From Croceicoccus sediminis (GTDB lineage: Bacteria; Pseudomonadota; Alphaproteobacteria; Sphingomonadales; Sphingomonadaceae): a DNA stretch of 64,000 bases. Position numbers and translations under genes: made by a program. Under the pieces are notes generated by a model. It did no database searches. It worked only from the letters and a program-made list of their open reading frames with translations, and was not told the DNA's origin. This document shows, in pieces, positions 19,946 through 28,551 of this stretch; position 1 is the first letter of the stretch, and each line of letters begins with the position of its first letter. The stretch is taken from contig NZ_SUNC01000001.1 in NCBI RefSeq assembly GCF_007570835.1, positions 1,178,001-1,242,000 of the forward strand, read 5' to 3'.

Positions 19946-21163
19946 ATGTTGTGAGGCCGGCTCCAGCGCGGCGGCGGCAGGCGTTGTGCGCGGCAGGATC
20001 TGGTAGGGCTGCTGGTCTTCGCCGGCCACCGCGTCGGACCGGTACATTCGCCACAGCGCAAAGCCGAGACCCGCCACGCCAAGCGCCGTCGTGAACAGGA
20101 ACAGCCCCCTTGCCCCGAACGCGGCGATCGCCGCCGATCCCAGCAGCGGGCCACCCGCCGCGCCGCCTGAATAGAGCAGGATCAGCACGCTGCTCGCACT
20201 CAACTGTTCTTCTACCGTCAACCGGTCGTTCGCGTGGGCGACACAAAGCGGATAGAGCGAGAAGACGAACCCGCCGAACAGCGCGCCGACCGCGAATATC
20301 ACCAGGTGATCGGTGAGCAGCGCGAGCACGAGCGAGGCCAGCACGATCCCGCCCAGCACCATGGCGATGACCAGGCGGCGATCGATGCGGTCTGACAGGC
20401 GGCCAAGCGGCCATTGCAGCGCGACACCGCCCGCGATCACCACCGACACGAACAGCGCGACATCGGACAGGGAAAACCCGCTGCGCCGCGCATAGAGCGC
20501 GCCGAGACCGTAAAAAGCGCCCATCATCACGCCGGTCAGCGTCACCCCTACCGTGCCCAGCGGCGATGTGCGGTACAGGGAGGGCAGCGAGAGGTGGTGC
20601 CCGTCATCGGGCAGCGGCGGACTGTCGATCTTGGTCAGGAGAACCGGGACCGATGACAGCGAAACCAGCATCGAGGATATCACGAAGGGCAACATCAACC
20701 CGGTATCGAGTTCCAGAAGGAACTGCCCCACCGCCTGCCCCGAATAGAGCGCGATCATGTAGGCCGCCAGGATCGCCCCCCGGCTCTGCGCATCGGCACG
20801 GTGGTTCAGCCAGCTTTCGAGACAGATGAAGACACCCGCGACACAGACCCCGTCGATCAGGCGCAGCGCGCTCCACAACACGGCGTTCTGGTAAAGCGAA
20901 TAGAACAGCGTGCTGGACGACAGGACCGTGACCACCGTGGCAAAGCTGCGGATGTGCCCGACCTGCTTGATGACGTTGGTCAAGGTGAGCGAGCCCACCA
21001 CCAGCCCGAAGAAATAGGCGCTGGCCATCAGGCCGACGACAGGCGCGGACGCACCTGCCGCTTCCATGCGCATGGCGAGCAGCGTGGGCATGAACCCGTT
21101 GCCCGCCATGAGGACGAGAACGGCGAGCAGGAGGCCCCTGATGGCAAAGACGCGGTCGATCAT
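19928..21163 (-). CDS. MFS transporter (YcaD/UhpC-like 12-helix)
   Basis: A 411-residue inner-membrane major facilitator with 12 hydrophobic segments. MFS landmarks include the loop 2-3 region GLVVGSLTLTNVIKQVGHIR, a helix-4/5 ESWLNHRADAQSRG motif, and PLGRLSDRIDRR between helices 8 and 9. ESWLN...R is typical of the YcaD-type subgroup. ATG 21163 has AAGGGG upstream and begins MIDRVFAIRGLLL. It overlaps the end of the convergent sulfotransferase by 18 bases. Substrate unknown. Confidence 0.85.
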   Translation of the reverse strand: MIDRVFAIRGLLLAVLVLMAGNGFMPTLLAMRMEAAGASAPVVGLMASAYFFGLVVGSLTLTNVIKQVGHIRSFATVVTVLSSSTLFYSLYQNAVLWSALRLIDGVCVAGVFICLESWLNHRADAQSRGAILAAYMIALYSGQAVGQFLLELDTGLMLPFVISSMLVSLSSVPVLLTKIDSPPLPDDGHHLSLPSLYRTSPLGTVGVTLTGVMMGAFYGLGALYARRSGFSLSDVALFVSVVIAGGVALQWPLGRLSDRIDRRLVIAMVLGGIVLASLVLALLTDHLVIFAVGALFGGFVFSLYPLCVAHANDRLTVEEQLSASSVLILLYSGGAAGGPLLGSAAIAAFGARGLFLFTTALGVAGLGFALWRMYRSDAVAGEDQQPYQILPRTTPAAAALEPASQHSDESA

Positions 21164-21238
21164 TGGGCGCCCCTTATTGATCCACCCCCGGTCCACGCAA
21201 CCCTTGTAGCATGCCGCCCGGCGATAGTCCCAAACGGT

Positions 21239-21631
21239 CTATCGAACCTGGTCTTCCAAGGCGTGCATATCATCGTCCGACAGGCCGAAATGGTGACCGA
21301 TTTCGTGCACCACGACATGAGTGACCAGCGCCTCCAGCGTCACGCCGGTTTCGCACCATTCGGCCAGCAGCGGTTGGCGATAGAGCGTGACCTGCGGCGG
21401 CATCGATCCCGAATGCCAGACCGATTGTTCGGTCAGGGGATGTCCGTGGTAGAGGCCGGACAAGTCCCACTCGCTCTCGATCTCCAGCGCGTCGAGCGTT
21501 TCGCGGTCGGCGAACTCCTCCACCCGGATCACGATATCGCCAAGGTGCTGGGCGAACGGTTCGGGCAGCCGGTTTAGCGCGGCAACCGCCAGCCGCTCAA
21601 ACATGGCGGCATCGGGCGCCTGGCCCGCCAT
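21239..21631 (-). CDS. Small zincin-like metallopeptidase
   Basis: A 130-residue protein with the zinc-protease motif HEIGHHFGLSDDDMH near residues 109-123, the hallmark of the minimal zincin family often found as single-domain proteins in Actinobacteria and Alphaproteobacteria. There is no signal peptide, so it is probably cytosolic. The third zinc ligand would be the Asp or His in SDDDMH. It lies 34 bases downstream of lysK on the same strand and probably shares its transcript. Physiological role unknown. Confidence 0.82.
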   Translation of the reverse strand: MAGQAPDAAMFERLAVAALNRLPEPFAQHLGDIVIRVEEFADRETLDALEIESEWDLSGLYHGHPLTEQSVWHSGSMPPQVTLYRQPLLAEWCETGVTLEALVTHVVVHEIGHHFGLSDDDMHALEDQVR

Positions 21632-21665
21632 CAGGGGCGTGCGCCTTTCCCGATGGCGAACGGCG

Positions 21666-23318
21666 TCATGCCTGCTCAGGCTCGGTCCGCATCATCGCCT
21701 TGGCAATGAGGCGGCGGGTATTCTCGATCCCGTAGAGCGCGATAAAGCTGCCCATGCGCGGCCCCTGGCTCGATCCCAGCAGGGTTTCGTAAAGCGCCCG
21801 GAACCAGTCGCGCAGGTTATCGAACCCGAATTCCTCGCGCTTGCCGATCTCGTAAACGGCGGTCTGCAGGTCCTCTGCCGGGGTTTCGTCGTCGAAACCG
21901 CCCAAGGCGCGGTCCAGCGCGTTCAGTGCCTTCATCTCATTCGCAGCCGGAGGCCGCTTGACGAGGGTGGGCGCGACGAAATCGCGGTTGTAGGCCAGCG
22001 CCCGTTCGACCAGCACGTCGAGATCGGGGTGCGCCGCCGGGTCGGCATCGTGGATGTAGTTGCCGAGGTAGTTCCAAACCTGGTCGCGCGTCGCCTCTGC
22101 GCCCAGCACGGACACGAGATTGAGCAGAAGGCCGAACGTCACCGGCAGGCTGTCGCCCGCACCGGGCACTTGCGCGCCGTCATGCCCACCGTTCGCACCC
22201 AGCAGGTGCCACGCGGCATTGCCAAGTTGCTGCTCGATCGGCTGCGACGGGATCTTCTCGCGGAACTGCCAGTATTCGTCGACGGCCTTGGGAATGATGC
22301 CGACGTGAAGCTGCTTCGCGCTCTTCGGTTCGCGGAACAGGTAGAAGCCGAGGCTCTCCTCGCTACCGTAAGTCAGCCATTCCTCGATCGTCAGGCCGTT
22401 GCCCTTCGACTTGGAAATCTTCTCTCCGTTCGCGTCGAGGAACAGTTCGTAGATCATGCCCTCGGGCTTACGCCCGCCGAGGATCTTGGCGATCTTTCCC
22501 GACTGCGTGACGCTGTCGGTAAGGTCCTTGCCGCACATTTCATAGTCGACGCCCAGCGCGACCCAGCGCATGGCCCAGTCGACCTTCCACTGCAACTTGG
22601 CCTGCCCGCCAAGGATCGACTGCGTCACGCTCGTGCCGTCGCTGTCCTTGAAGCTGACCGTTCCCGCTTCGGCATCGACCACGGTGACCGGCACTTGCAG
22701 CACCTCGCCCGTGGTCGGGCTGACCGGCAGGACCGGCGAATAGGTCGCGCGGCGTTCTTCGCGCAAGGTGGGCAGCATGACGCCCATGATCGCGTCGTAG
22801 TGGCGCAGGACGTTCTTCAGCGCATCGTCGAACTGGCCCGAATTGTACCGGTCGCTTGCCGCGATGAATTCGTAGTCGAAACCGAACCGGTCGAGAAATT
22901 CGCGCAGCATCGCATTGTTGCGGCCGCCGAAACTGTCGTTCGAACCGAACGGATCGGGAATGCGCGACAGCGGCATGCCGAGATGTTCGGTCAGCATCTC
23001 CTTGTTCGGCACGTTGTCCGGCACCTTGCGCAGGCCGTCCATGTCGTCCGAAAACGCCACCAGCCGCGTGGGATGCCCGCCGGTCAGCACTTCGTAAGCG
23101 CGGCGGACGAGCGTCGTGCGCAGGACTTCCTGAAACGTCCCGATATGCGGCAGGCCCGACGGGCCGTACCCGGTTTCGAACAGCACCGGCACCAGATTGC
23201 CATCGGCGTCCCGCTTTCCGTTGGGGAAGCGTTTGGCGAGCCGCTGGGCTTCCTGAAAGGGCCAGGCCTTGGAGTTTGCGGCGGCGGTCTGCAGCTGTTC
23301 TTGCGTCACGGTTTCCAT
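21666..23318 (-). CDS. lysK: Lysyl-tRNA synthetase, class I (archaeal type)
   Basis: Charges tRNA-Lys with lysine. This is the class I enzyme, not the class II LysS. The HIGH motif appears as PSGLPHIG near residues 50-57 and KMSKS as KISKSKGN near residue 295. Length is 550 residues, near the usual size for alphaproteobacterial LysK. ATG 23318 (METVTQEQLQ) is chosen over an upstream TTG at 23354, although no clear ribosome site is visible. Alphaproteobacteria commonly use LysK as their only LysRS. It is divergent from a lipoprotein gene with 97 bases between. Confidence 0.95.
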   Translation of the reverse strand: METVTQEQLQTAAANSKAWPFQEAQRLAKRFPNGKRDADGNLVPVLFETGYGPSGLPHIGTFQEVLRTTLVRRAYEVLTGGHPTRLVAFSDDMDGLRKVPDNVPNKEMLTEHLGMPLSRIPDPFGSNDSFGGRNNAMLREFLDRFGFDYEFIAASDRYNSGQFDDALKNVLRHYDAIMGVMLPTLREERRATYSPVLPVSPTTGEVLQVPVTVVDAEAGTVSFKDSDGTSVTQSILGGQAKLQWKVDWAMRWVALGVDYEMCGKDLTDSVTQSGKIAKILGGRKPEGMIYELFLDANGEKISKSKGNGLTIEEWLTYGSEESLGFYLFREPKSAKQLHVGIIPKAVDEYWQFREKIPSQPIEQQLGNAAWHLLGANGGHDGAQVPGAGDSLPVTFGLLLNLVSVLGAEATRDQVWNYLGNYIHDADPAAHPDLDVLVERALAYNRDFVAPTLVKRPPAANEMKALNALDRALGGFDDETPAEDLQTAVYEIGKREEFGFDNLRDWFRALYETLLGSSQGPRMGSFIALYGIENTRRLIAKAMMRTEPEQA

Positions 23319-23415
23319 GCCGCGTGCATTGGCCGCGAAAGCGGCTTTTCGCAAGGGCTGTCATTTCGTGGCGGAGCGCTTACCTTGATCGTCGATACAA
23401 TTCAGGAGGCCGACG

Positions 23416-23820
23416 ATGCGCAAGGGACTGATCGCTTTGATGGGGGCCATGACGATGACCGGTTGCGTCACCGCCGAGGATGGTGAGGACATGGCCCTGC
23501 CGGTCTGCCCGGTGGAAACGCGCGGGTGGGAGGCGTGGGTGAACGCCATGCCCGGCCCCGATGCGACCCCGACCCTGATCGTGATGGGAGAGGCGCTGAT
23601 GCCCGAAAAGGCCACCGCCGTCCTGACCGCGGGGCCGACCGACCGCATGATGCCGCCCGGACAGCGTGTCGCCCTGTCAATAGAGCCGTCCGACCGCGCC
23701 GCCGGGTGGGACCAGGTCCGGCTGGAGATAAAGCCCGCCCTGCCCGAGTATTCGAGCGTGGTGATCGGCTGCGGCGGGAATACGATCGCGACCATTCAGC
23801 CCGTCATGGTCGCGCAATAA
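23416..23820 (+). CDS. Putative lipoprotein
   Basis: A 134-residue protein with a type II signal peptide; the lipobox MTMTGC puts the lipidated Cys near residue 17. The mature part has two more Cys (PVCPVE and VIGCGG), possibly disulfide-bonded. An AGGAGG Shine-Dalgarno lies 6 bases before ATG 23416. I recognise no domain. It is 9 bases upstream of ppk2 and may be co-transcribed with it. Confidence 0.7.
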   Translation: MRKGLIALMGAMTMTGCVTAEDGEDMALPVCPVETRGWEAWVNAMPGPDATPTLIVMGEALMPEKATAVLTAGPTDRMMPPGQRVALSIEPSDRAAGWDQVRLEIKPALPEYSSVVIGCGGNTIATIQPVMVAQ

Positions 23821-23829
23821 GCCGCCGCC

Positions 23830-24603
23830 GTGAAGAAGAAGGACTACGAAGACGCGCTCGACACGCTGGCGCTCGAACTGGTCGGCATGGCGCGATGGGC
23901 GCGGGCGAAGGGTGAGCGGATCGTCGTCATCTTCGAAGGGCGCGACACCGCCGGCAAAGGCGGCGCGATCAAGGCGATCCACGGCACGCTGAACCCGCGC
24001 CAGTGCCGCATCGCCGCCCTGCCCAAGCCCAGCGAGGACGAGAAGACGCAGTGGTATTTCCAGCGCTACGTCGCGCACCTGCCGTCGGCGGGTGAAATCG
24101 TGCTGTTCGACCGCAGCTGGTACAACCGCGCCGGGGTCGAGAAAGTCATGGGCTGGGCCAGCGAGGACGAGGCGCAGGCCTTTTTGCGCGCCGCGCCGAT
24201 CTTTGAAAAGATGCTGGTCGACGATGGCATCCGCCTGTTCAAATACTGGCTCACCGCCAGTCAGGAGAGCCAGGAGGAACGGTTCCGCGAACGGCTGGAC
24301 GATCCGCTGAAACGCTGGAAACTTTCGCCCACCGACATCGCGGCCCGCGATCTTTATGCCGACTATACCGCGGCGCGGGAGAGGATCTTTGCCGAAACGC
24401 ACACGGCATGGGCGCCGTGGACGGTGGTGGACTTCAACGACCAGAAGCGCGGGCGGCTAACGCTGATCCGCCACTTGCTGGACCGCCTGCCCGACACCCA
24501 TGTCGAGCCGGAGCCGATCGCGTGGACCCCATTGGGCCACGAACCGCTGACCGAGGATTTCAGGACATTGCACCCGATCGAGGATTACCCGGTCGAGGAC
24601 TGA
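23830..24603 (+). CDS. Polyphosphate kinase 2 family protein
   Basis: A 257-residue cytosolic PPK2. It has Walker A GRDTAGKGG with K43, Walker B LFDRSWYNRAG with D94 and R95, and a lid region with RFRERLDDPLKRWKLSP. One-domain PPK2 enzymes transfer phosphate between polyphosphate and nucleotides; whether GDP, ADP or AMP is preferred cannot be read here. The start is GTG 23830, 9 bases after the lipoprotein stop. It supplies nucleotide triphosphates or uses stored polyphosphate under stress. Confidence 0.92.
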   Translation: MKKKDYEDALDTLALELVGMARWARAKGERIVVIFEGRDTAGKGGAIKAIHGTLNPRQCRIAALPKPSEDEKTQWYFQRYVAHLPSAGEIVLFDRSWYNRAGVEKVMGWASEDEAQAFLRAAPIFEKMLVDDGIRLFKYWLTASQESQEERFRERLDDPLKRWKLSPTDIAARDLYADYTAARERIFAETHTAWAPWTVVDFNDQKRGRLTLIRHLLDRLPDTHVEPEPIAWTPLGHEPLTEDFRTLHPIEDYPVED

Positions 24604-24722
24604 AACGCGCCATGCCGCAGGTGACAGGGGCGAACCCGTGTCACCCGGCGCATGAAGCCAGAAGCACTACCCTCGCAAGAACGCGCGGGGGCAGGTAAAT
24701 ACCCCGCGCGCGGCCCCGCCGA

Positions 24723-25022
24723 TCAGCGCACGTTGCTATAGATCGTGTTGGTCAGGTAGCTGGCCTGCTGGACCGACGCGGCCTCTTCGGTCAGCGGACG
24801 GACACGCTGCGGCCTTTGCGCCTCTTCCCTTGCCAGCACGGGAAGCTCCTGCGCCTCGCGCCGGTTGTAGGGCCGTTGACGCATATCCCCCTCGGCAAAG
24901 ACCGAGACGGGCCGCATCGACGCGGCAACGTCGGCCTTGATGCGCGAAGGCGTATCGGATTTGGCAGAGATCTGCGGCCCCGGCGCTACGAGAAGCAGGG
25001 CGGCGGCAGTGATGGTAAACAT
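24723..25022 (-). CDS. Small exported hypothetical protein
   Basis: A 99-residue protein from ATG 25022 (MFTITAAALLLVAPG), with a GGGG Shine-Dalgarno. The first 20 residues look like a signal peptide or single membrane anchor. The rest is polar, with KADVAASMRPVSV and an Arg/Glu-rich stretch, no cysteines and no domain I know. The frame continues to 25091 but lacks a good start there. It may be a small sphingomonad-specific protein. Confidence that it is translated is moderate. Confidence 0.5.
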   Translation of the reverse strand: MFTITAAALLLVAPGPQISAKSDTPSRIKADVAASMRPVSVFAEGDMRQRPYNRREAQELPVLAREEAQRPQRVRPLTEEAASVQQASYLTNTIYSNVR

Positions 25023-25134
25023 GGCAATCCCCCGTGTTGCTGACGGAGGTATATCACGCGCCCCCGAGTCGGGCCGCGTGATTTGGGTCACGGCGAAATA
25101 CTTGGAAAATGACTATTTGCTCTGTCACTTTGGC

Positions 25135-25635
25135 CTAGATCGATTGACGACCCGCCGCAGTGGCTTTTGCTCTAAGGCGAGATTTTATGTAGCCGTCTTC
25201 CTTACGGAACGCGTAAAGAAAAACGATCATTCCTGCAATAATCGCTAGAATGGACAAGATTGAATCTTTTTTCGGAAAATCAGGCACCAAGCAATCGATT
25301 GAGATAGCGAAGAAATAGAGAAACCCTGATGTGAAGAAAGTCCGATATAAACCAGCATTGGCAACAAGAGTTTCTAGCTTCGGATCTTTCTCCTCAGCAG
25401 TTACAAACGCATCGTAATCTTTTTTTTCGAGAAAACTAACAGATCGAAGAAGCGGATCAAGGCATAGTGATCCAAGACGATTAGCCGTCACTCCGACTAC
25501 AAATGCGACAAGCAAAAACGCCCCGAGTTCGTGAGGGCTTGGAATCGGGTATCCGCTATAGTGCAAGGCGTATGAGAGCGCCGCCCCCGGAACCAGATTT
25601 GCAACTAAATTATAAGCGTCAAGCTTATCGAACAT
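25135..25635 (-). CDS. Hypothetical four-helix membrane protein (low-G+C islet)
   Basis: A 166-residue protein. Four hydrophobic segments are visible at about residues 10-27 (VANLVPGAALSYALHY), 38-60 (GAFLLVAFVVGV), 98-117 (FFTSGFLYFFAISID) and 126-143 (ILSILAIIAGMIVFLYAF), with a charged cytosolic loop 68-92. It ends in a basic tail. G+C was 39% over 25201-25320 against 67% in nearby nrdB, which suggests transfer. It lies 10 bases behind a DUF2188 gene. Function unknown. Confidence 0.72.
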   Translation of the reverse strand: MFDKLDAYNLVANLVPGAALSYALHYSGYPIPSPHELGAFLLVAFVVGVTANRLGSLCLDPLLRSVSFLEKKDYDAFVTAEEKDPKLETLVANAGLYRTFFTSGFLYFFAISIDCLVPDFPKKDSILSILAIIAGMIVFLYAFRKEDGYIKSRLRAKATAAGRQSI

Positions 25636-25645
25636 GAACCCCTAC

Positions 25646-25888
25646 TCAATGCTCAGTGTCACGAGGTGGGAAAGGATCGCGTTTGCCGATTGTATCCTTG
25701 CTCCTGATCTTTCCGTTAAGACCATGAGTGTTCAGCTCACCACCGCCAGAGTTACGAAGCATGCCTTTGGCGGCGGATTCCGCCTCACGCTGGGTTCTGT
25801 GGATTGAAGAAGCCCGGCTTGCACCATGCTTCTTGTTAACCCAATTCCCATCAGAGTTTCGATACACGGACCGATCGTTACTCGACAT
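25646..25888 (-). CDS. DUF2188 family small protein
   Basis: An 80-residue protein. NWVNKKHGASRASSIHRTQREAES and the following GELNTHGLNGKIRSKDTIG follow the DUF2188 pattern (W-x-V-K-x-x-G-A-x-R-A-S, then T-Q-x-E-A, then H-x-x-x-G-x-I-R-x-x-D-x-x-G). The fold is a small alpha/beta unit of unknown function that often occurs in mobile or accessory DNA. It starts 19 bases after the nrdB stop with no terminator between, so it may be read from nrdB transcription. It is paired with the membrane protein that follows. Confidence 0.75.
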   Translation of the reverse strand: MSSNDRSVYRNSDGNWVNKKHGASRASSIHRTQREAESAAKGMLRNSGGGELNTHGLNGKIRSKDTIGKRDPFPPRDTEH

Positions 25889-25907
25889 ACTTCACTCCTC
25901 TTTTTAC

Positions 25908-26960
25908 TCACTCCGCCGCTTCGGTATCCCCGAACAGGCCCGGACCGTCGTCTTCGGCATCGTTGGCTTCGGCGCCCTTGGCGGCCTTGCGGCGGTTGTC
26001 GAAGTTGGACCACACGGTGTTCCAGTCGCCCGTGGTCGCGCCCTTCGAATATTCGGTCGCGCGGGTTTCGAAGAAGTTGGCGTGTTCCACCCCGTTGAGC
26101 AGCGGCGTCAGCCACGGCAGCGGGTGTTCCTCGATCATGTAGACCGCCGGCAGGCCGAGCTGCGACAGGCGCCAGTCGGCGATGTAGCGGATGTAACGCT
26201 TGATCTCGTTCGCGCTCATCCCCGGAACCGGGCCCTGTTCGAAGGCCAGGTCGATGAAGGCGTCTTCCAATCGCACGGTCTTCTGGCACGTGTCGATGAT
26301 GTCTTCCTTCACCGCCTTCGTCAGGCAGCCGCGTTCGGCGCAGAAGGCGTGGAACAGGCGGGTGATCCCTTCGCAGTGCAGCGATTCGTCGCGCACCGAC
26401 CACGACACGATCTGGCCCATGCCCTTCATCTTGTTGAAGCGCGGGAAGTTCATCAGCATCGCGAAGCTAGCGAAAAGCTGCAGCCCTTCGGTAAAGCCGC
26501 CGAACATGGCCAGCGTGCGGGCGATGTCTTCATCGTTGTCGACGCCGAACTGCTGAAGGTAGTCGTGCTTGTCCTTCATCTCCGAATATTCGAGGAACAT
26601 GCCGTACTCGCTTTCGGGCATGCCGATCGTGTCGAGCAGGTGCGAATAGGCGGCGATGTGGATCGTCTCCATGTTGGAGAACGCGGCCAGCATCATCTTC
26701 ACCTCGGTCGGCTTGAACACGCGGCCGTACTTTTCGTGGTAGCAGTCCTGCACCTCGACGTCGGCCTGCGTGAAGAAGCGGAAGATCTGCGTCAGCAGGT
26801 TGCGTTCATGGTCCGACAGCTTCTGCGCCCAGTCGCGGCAGTCTTCGCCCAAAGGAACTTCCTCGGGCATCCAGTGGACCTGCTGCTGCCGCTTCCAGAA
26901 CTCGTACGCCCAGGGGTACTCGAACGGCTTGTAGGTCTTGCGGGCTTCGAGCAGCGACAT
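25908..26960 (-). CDS. nrdB: Ribonucleoside-diphosphate reductase subunit beta (class Ia)
   Basis: Radical-generating subunit of aerobic ribonucleotide reductase, 350 residues. Di-iron ligands are seen in TQADVEVQD, NMETIH (Glu and His), FTEGLQ and RDESLHCEG. The radical Tyr is present seven residues after the Glu of NMETIHIAAY, as in E. coli Y122. No N-terminal ATP-cone is visible. Its partner nrdA lies about 8 kb upstream on the same strand, an unusual separation. A DnaA-box-like TTATCCACG is about 115 bases upstream of the ATG. Confidence 0.96.
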   Translation of the reverse strand: MSLLEARKTYKPFEYPWAYEFWKRQQQVHWMPEEVPLGEDCRDWAQKLSDHERNLLTQIFRFFTQADVEVQDCYHEKYGRVFKPTEVKMMLAAFSNMETIHIAAYSHLLDTIGMPESEYGMFLEYSEMKDKHDYLQQFGVDNDEDIARTLAMFGGFTEGLQLFASFAMLMNFPRFNKMKGMGQIVSWSVRDESLHCEGITRLFHAFCAERGCLTKAVKEDIIDTCQKTVRLEDAFIDLAFEQGPVPGMSANEIKRYIRYIADWRLSQLGLPAVYMIEEHPLPWLTPLLNGVEHANFFETRATEYSKGATTGDWNTVWSNFDNRRKAAKGAEANDAEDDGPGLFGDTEAAE

Positions 26961-27074
26961 GGGCGATATTCTCCGTTCGGGTGCGAGTCAGTTCGGGCGT
27001 CGAGCCACAAGATATAGCATGGCATCGCCGCTCCGTTACGTACCGGTAGCGTCTTTTCCCCAGCGGACACGCGG

Positions 27075-27083
27075 TTATCCACG
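27075..27083 (+). promoter_or_regulatory. DnaA-box-like site upstream of nrdB
   Basis: TTATCCACG matches the DnaA box TTATNCACA at 8 of 9 positions. It lies 115 bases upstream of the nrdB start. A similar TTATCCACC lies upstream of nrdA. DnaA is known to control nrd genes in E. coli and to act in cell-cycle transcription in Caulobacter. Confidence 0.35.
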
Positions 27084-27242
27084 GCGCGTTTTCACCCGTA
27101 TTCCCGATATGGGGACTTGCCCTGCCCGCTTCCAGACGGCGCGCGAGTCGCTCTTGGTTAACGGCCTGCCGCAGCGAATAGGCCGCTCGTCGCGAAGCGG
27201 GCGTAAATCGTTCGAATGCGGCGGAAATCGGGCACTTTGGAC

Positions 27243-27268
27243 GGAACGGAGCGCGCTATCGGCGCGTT
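27243..27268 (+). promoter_or_regulatory. Sigma-EcfG promoter of the first DUF2171 gene
   Basis: GGAAC (27243-27247), 17-base spacer, CGTT (27265-27268): an exact match to the general-stress consensus. It is 82 bases upstream of ATG 27350 in the right orientation. DUF2171 genes are common members of the EcfG regulon in sphingomonads, which supports the call. Confidence 0.7.
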
Positions 27269-27349
27269 TATGTTACAAGCCGGCCGAGGGTATCCACCCC
27301 TTTGCCTTCGGCCGGTCACCCATCCCACTTACAGGAAGGAGTGCATGAC

Positions 27350-27607
27350 ATGAGCATTGCAAGCCAGATCAAGGAACACATGACAGTCATCGGCGCCGAC
27401 GGCGCCCCCGTCGGCAAAGTCGACAGTGTCGAGGGTGAGCGTATCAAGCTGACCAAGGACAGCACCAGCGCGGGCTTTACCCAGGAAACCCATCACGGCC
27501 ACCACCACTACCTGCCGCTCGGCCTCGTCGCCGACGTGGAAGGTGACACGGTGCGCCTGTCGGCAACCGGCGCGAACGCGGCGGAACTGTTCGAGCAAGA
27601 GGCCTGA
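27350..27607 (+). CDS. DUF2171 domain protein (general stress)
   Basis: An 85-residue cytosolic protein. IKEHMTVIGADGAPVGKVDSVEGERIKLTKDS is the DUF2171/PRC-barrel-like start, followed by a His-rich insert (HHGHHHY) and a second half-barrel (GLVADVEGDTVRLS). An AAGGAG Shine-Dalgarno precedes ATG 27350 by 9 bases. Two paralogues lie 1.8 and 2.2 kb downstream. It is driven by an EcfG-like promoter and closed by a strong terminator, so it is a monocistronic stress gene. Molecular role unknown. Confidence 0.82.
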   Translation: MSIASQIKEHMTVIGADGAPVGKVDSVEGERIKLTKDSTSAGFTQETHHGHHHYLPLGLVADVEGDTVRLSATGANAAELFEQEA

Positions 27608-27651
27608 GCCTTACCCGCATGACGCGATTGGCCGACCGGCCATGACGAAAC

Positions 27652-27683
27652 GCCCCCGGCCGCACCCGCGGCTGGGGGCTTTC
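27652..27683 (+). terminator. Rho-independent terminator
   Basis: GCCCCC (27652-27657) with GGCCGC pairs to GCGGCT and GGGGGC (27674-27679), followed by TTTCGTTT. It ends the first DUF2171 gene and could also serve the convergent sulfotransferase. Confidence 0.75.
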
Positions 27684-27711
27684 GTTTGGCTGGCTTCCAT
27701 CTGAAGGGCTC

Positions 27712-28452
27712 TTACTTTTTAGCCGAAAGCTTCCTGCGAAGGCCCGCCATCAGCCTGCGGGCCGACCGTGCGTCCAATGCCCAGCCCGATCCCTGCAAGT
27801 GCTGCAACCGCTTCGCGCCTATTGCCGCGATCTGCGCCTCGTCCAGTTCCTCGCCCAGCCATGCCAGAAGCGGGGCGAAACCTTCGGGCTTTCCGTCGTA
27901 GTCGGCGTGGTCGATCAGGAAGGTGCGGCGCGGCTCTCTTGCGTGGAATTGGCGATACCAGCGCGTCGCCTCGTTCAACTGTGCGCGAGCGGTGTCGGGA
28001 TCGCGGTCCTTCCACCAGCCGGAGCGCAGCGTCTTTTCAACGTCGCGCGTGTTGAACACGATCCGGGCATCGGGGAAGGCATCGAGCATGAAGCGCATGG
28101 CATGGTGAAACCCGGCTTCGTCGATCACTTCGGGCAAGTATCGGATTTCCTTGAAGCCGGTAACCCGCGTTCCCGGCGGCGGGCAGAGCACGTCGTTCGT
28201 GAATGCCGCGGCAAGCGACGCGGCAAAGGCATCCGGGTCCAGCGTGTCGATCCCGAACCACGGGGTATCCGGGCCGTCGGCAAGGTGGCCGAAGCGATCG
28301 TGGGAATCGCGCACGACATGGGCCGCCTGCGCCAGCGCGTTCAGCGCCCCGCCGTTTTCCCCGCGAATGCAATAACCGGGGATCGCGTTCAGCAGGTTGG
28401 TCAGCGCGGTCGAACCCGACCTGCCGAAAGTCACCACGAATAGATGCTGCAA
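27712..28452 (-). CDS. Sulfotransferase family protein
   Basis: A 246-residue soluble protein. The PAPS-binding P-loop is at the N-terminus (VVTFGRSGSTALTNLLN, residues 6-22), and a 3'-phosphate-type segment IVFNTRDVEKTLRS lies near residue 130. It is a single-domain enzyme without TPRs. The start is TTG 28452, preceded by GGGGCAGG; a GTG six codons inside would cut the P-loop strand. The acceptor is not predictable. It shares the strand and about 100 bases of spacing with the PepSY-like gene. Confidence 0.75.
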   Translation of the reverse strand: MQHLFVVTFGRSGSTALTNLLNAIPGYCIRGENGGALNALAQAAHVVRDSHDRFGHLADGPDTPWFGIDTLDPDAFAASLAAAFTNDVLCPPPGTRVTGFKEIRYLPEVIDEAGFHHAMRFMLDAFPDARIVFNTRDVEKTLRSGWWKDRDPDTARAQLNEATRWYRQFHAREPRRTFLIDHADYDGKPEGFAPLLAWLGEELDEAQIAAIGAKRLQHLQGSGWALDARSARRLMAGLRRKLSAKK

Positions 28453-28551
28453 GATACCTGCCCCTGCCCTCGCTCACGCCGGTGCGTGCCAGTGCCGCAT
28501 ATCTCGGCACAGGCATGGCACCATTGCAAGGGCAGCGGCGGGCTTGTCCGC

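Noticed and set aside
21666-23318. Class I LysRS as a sign of gene transfer from archaea
   Set aside because: LysK is the normal lysyl-tRNA synthetase in many Alphaproteobacteria, so it is expected here.
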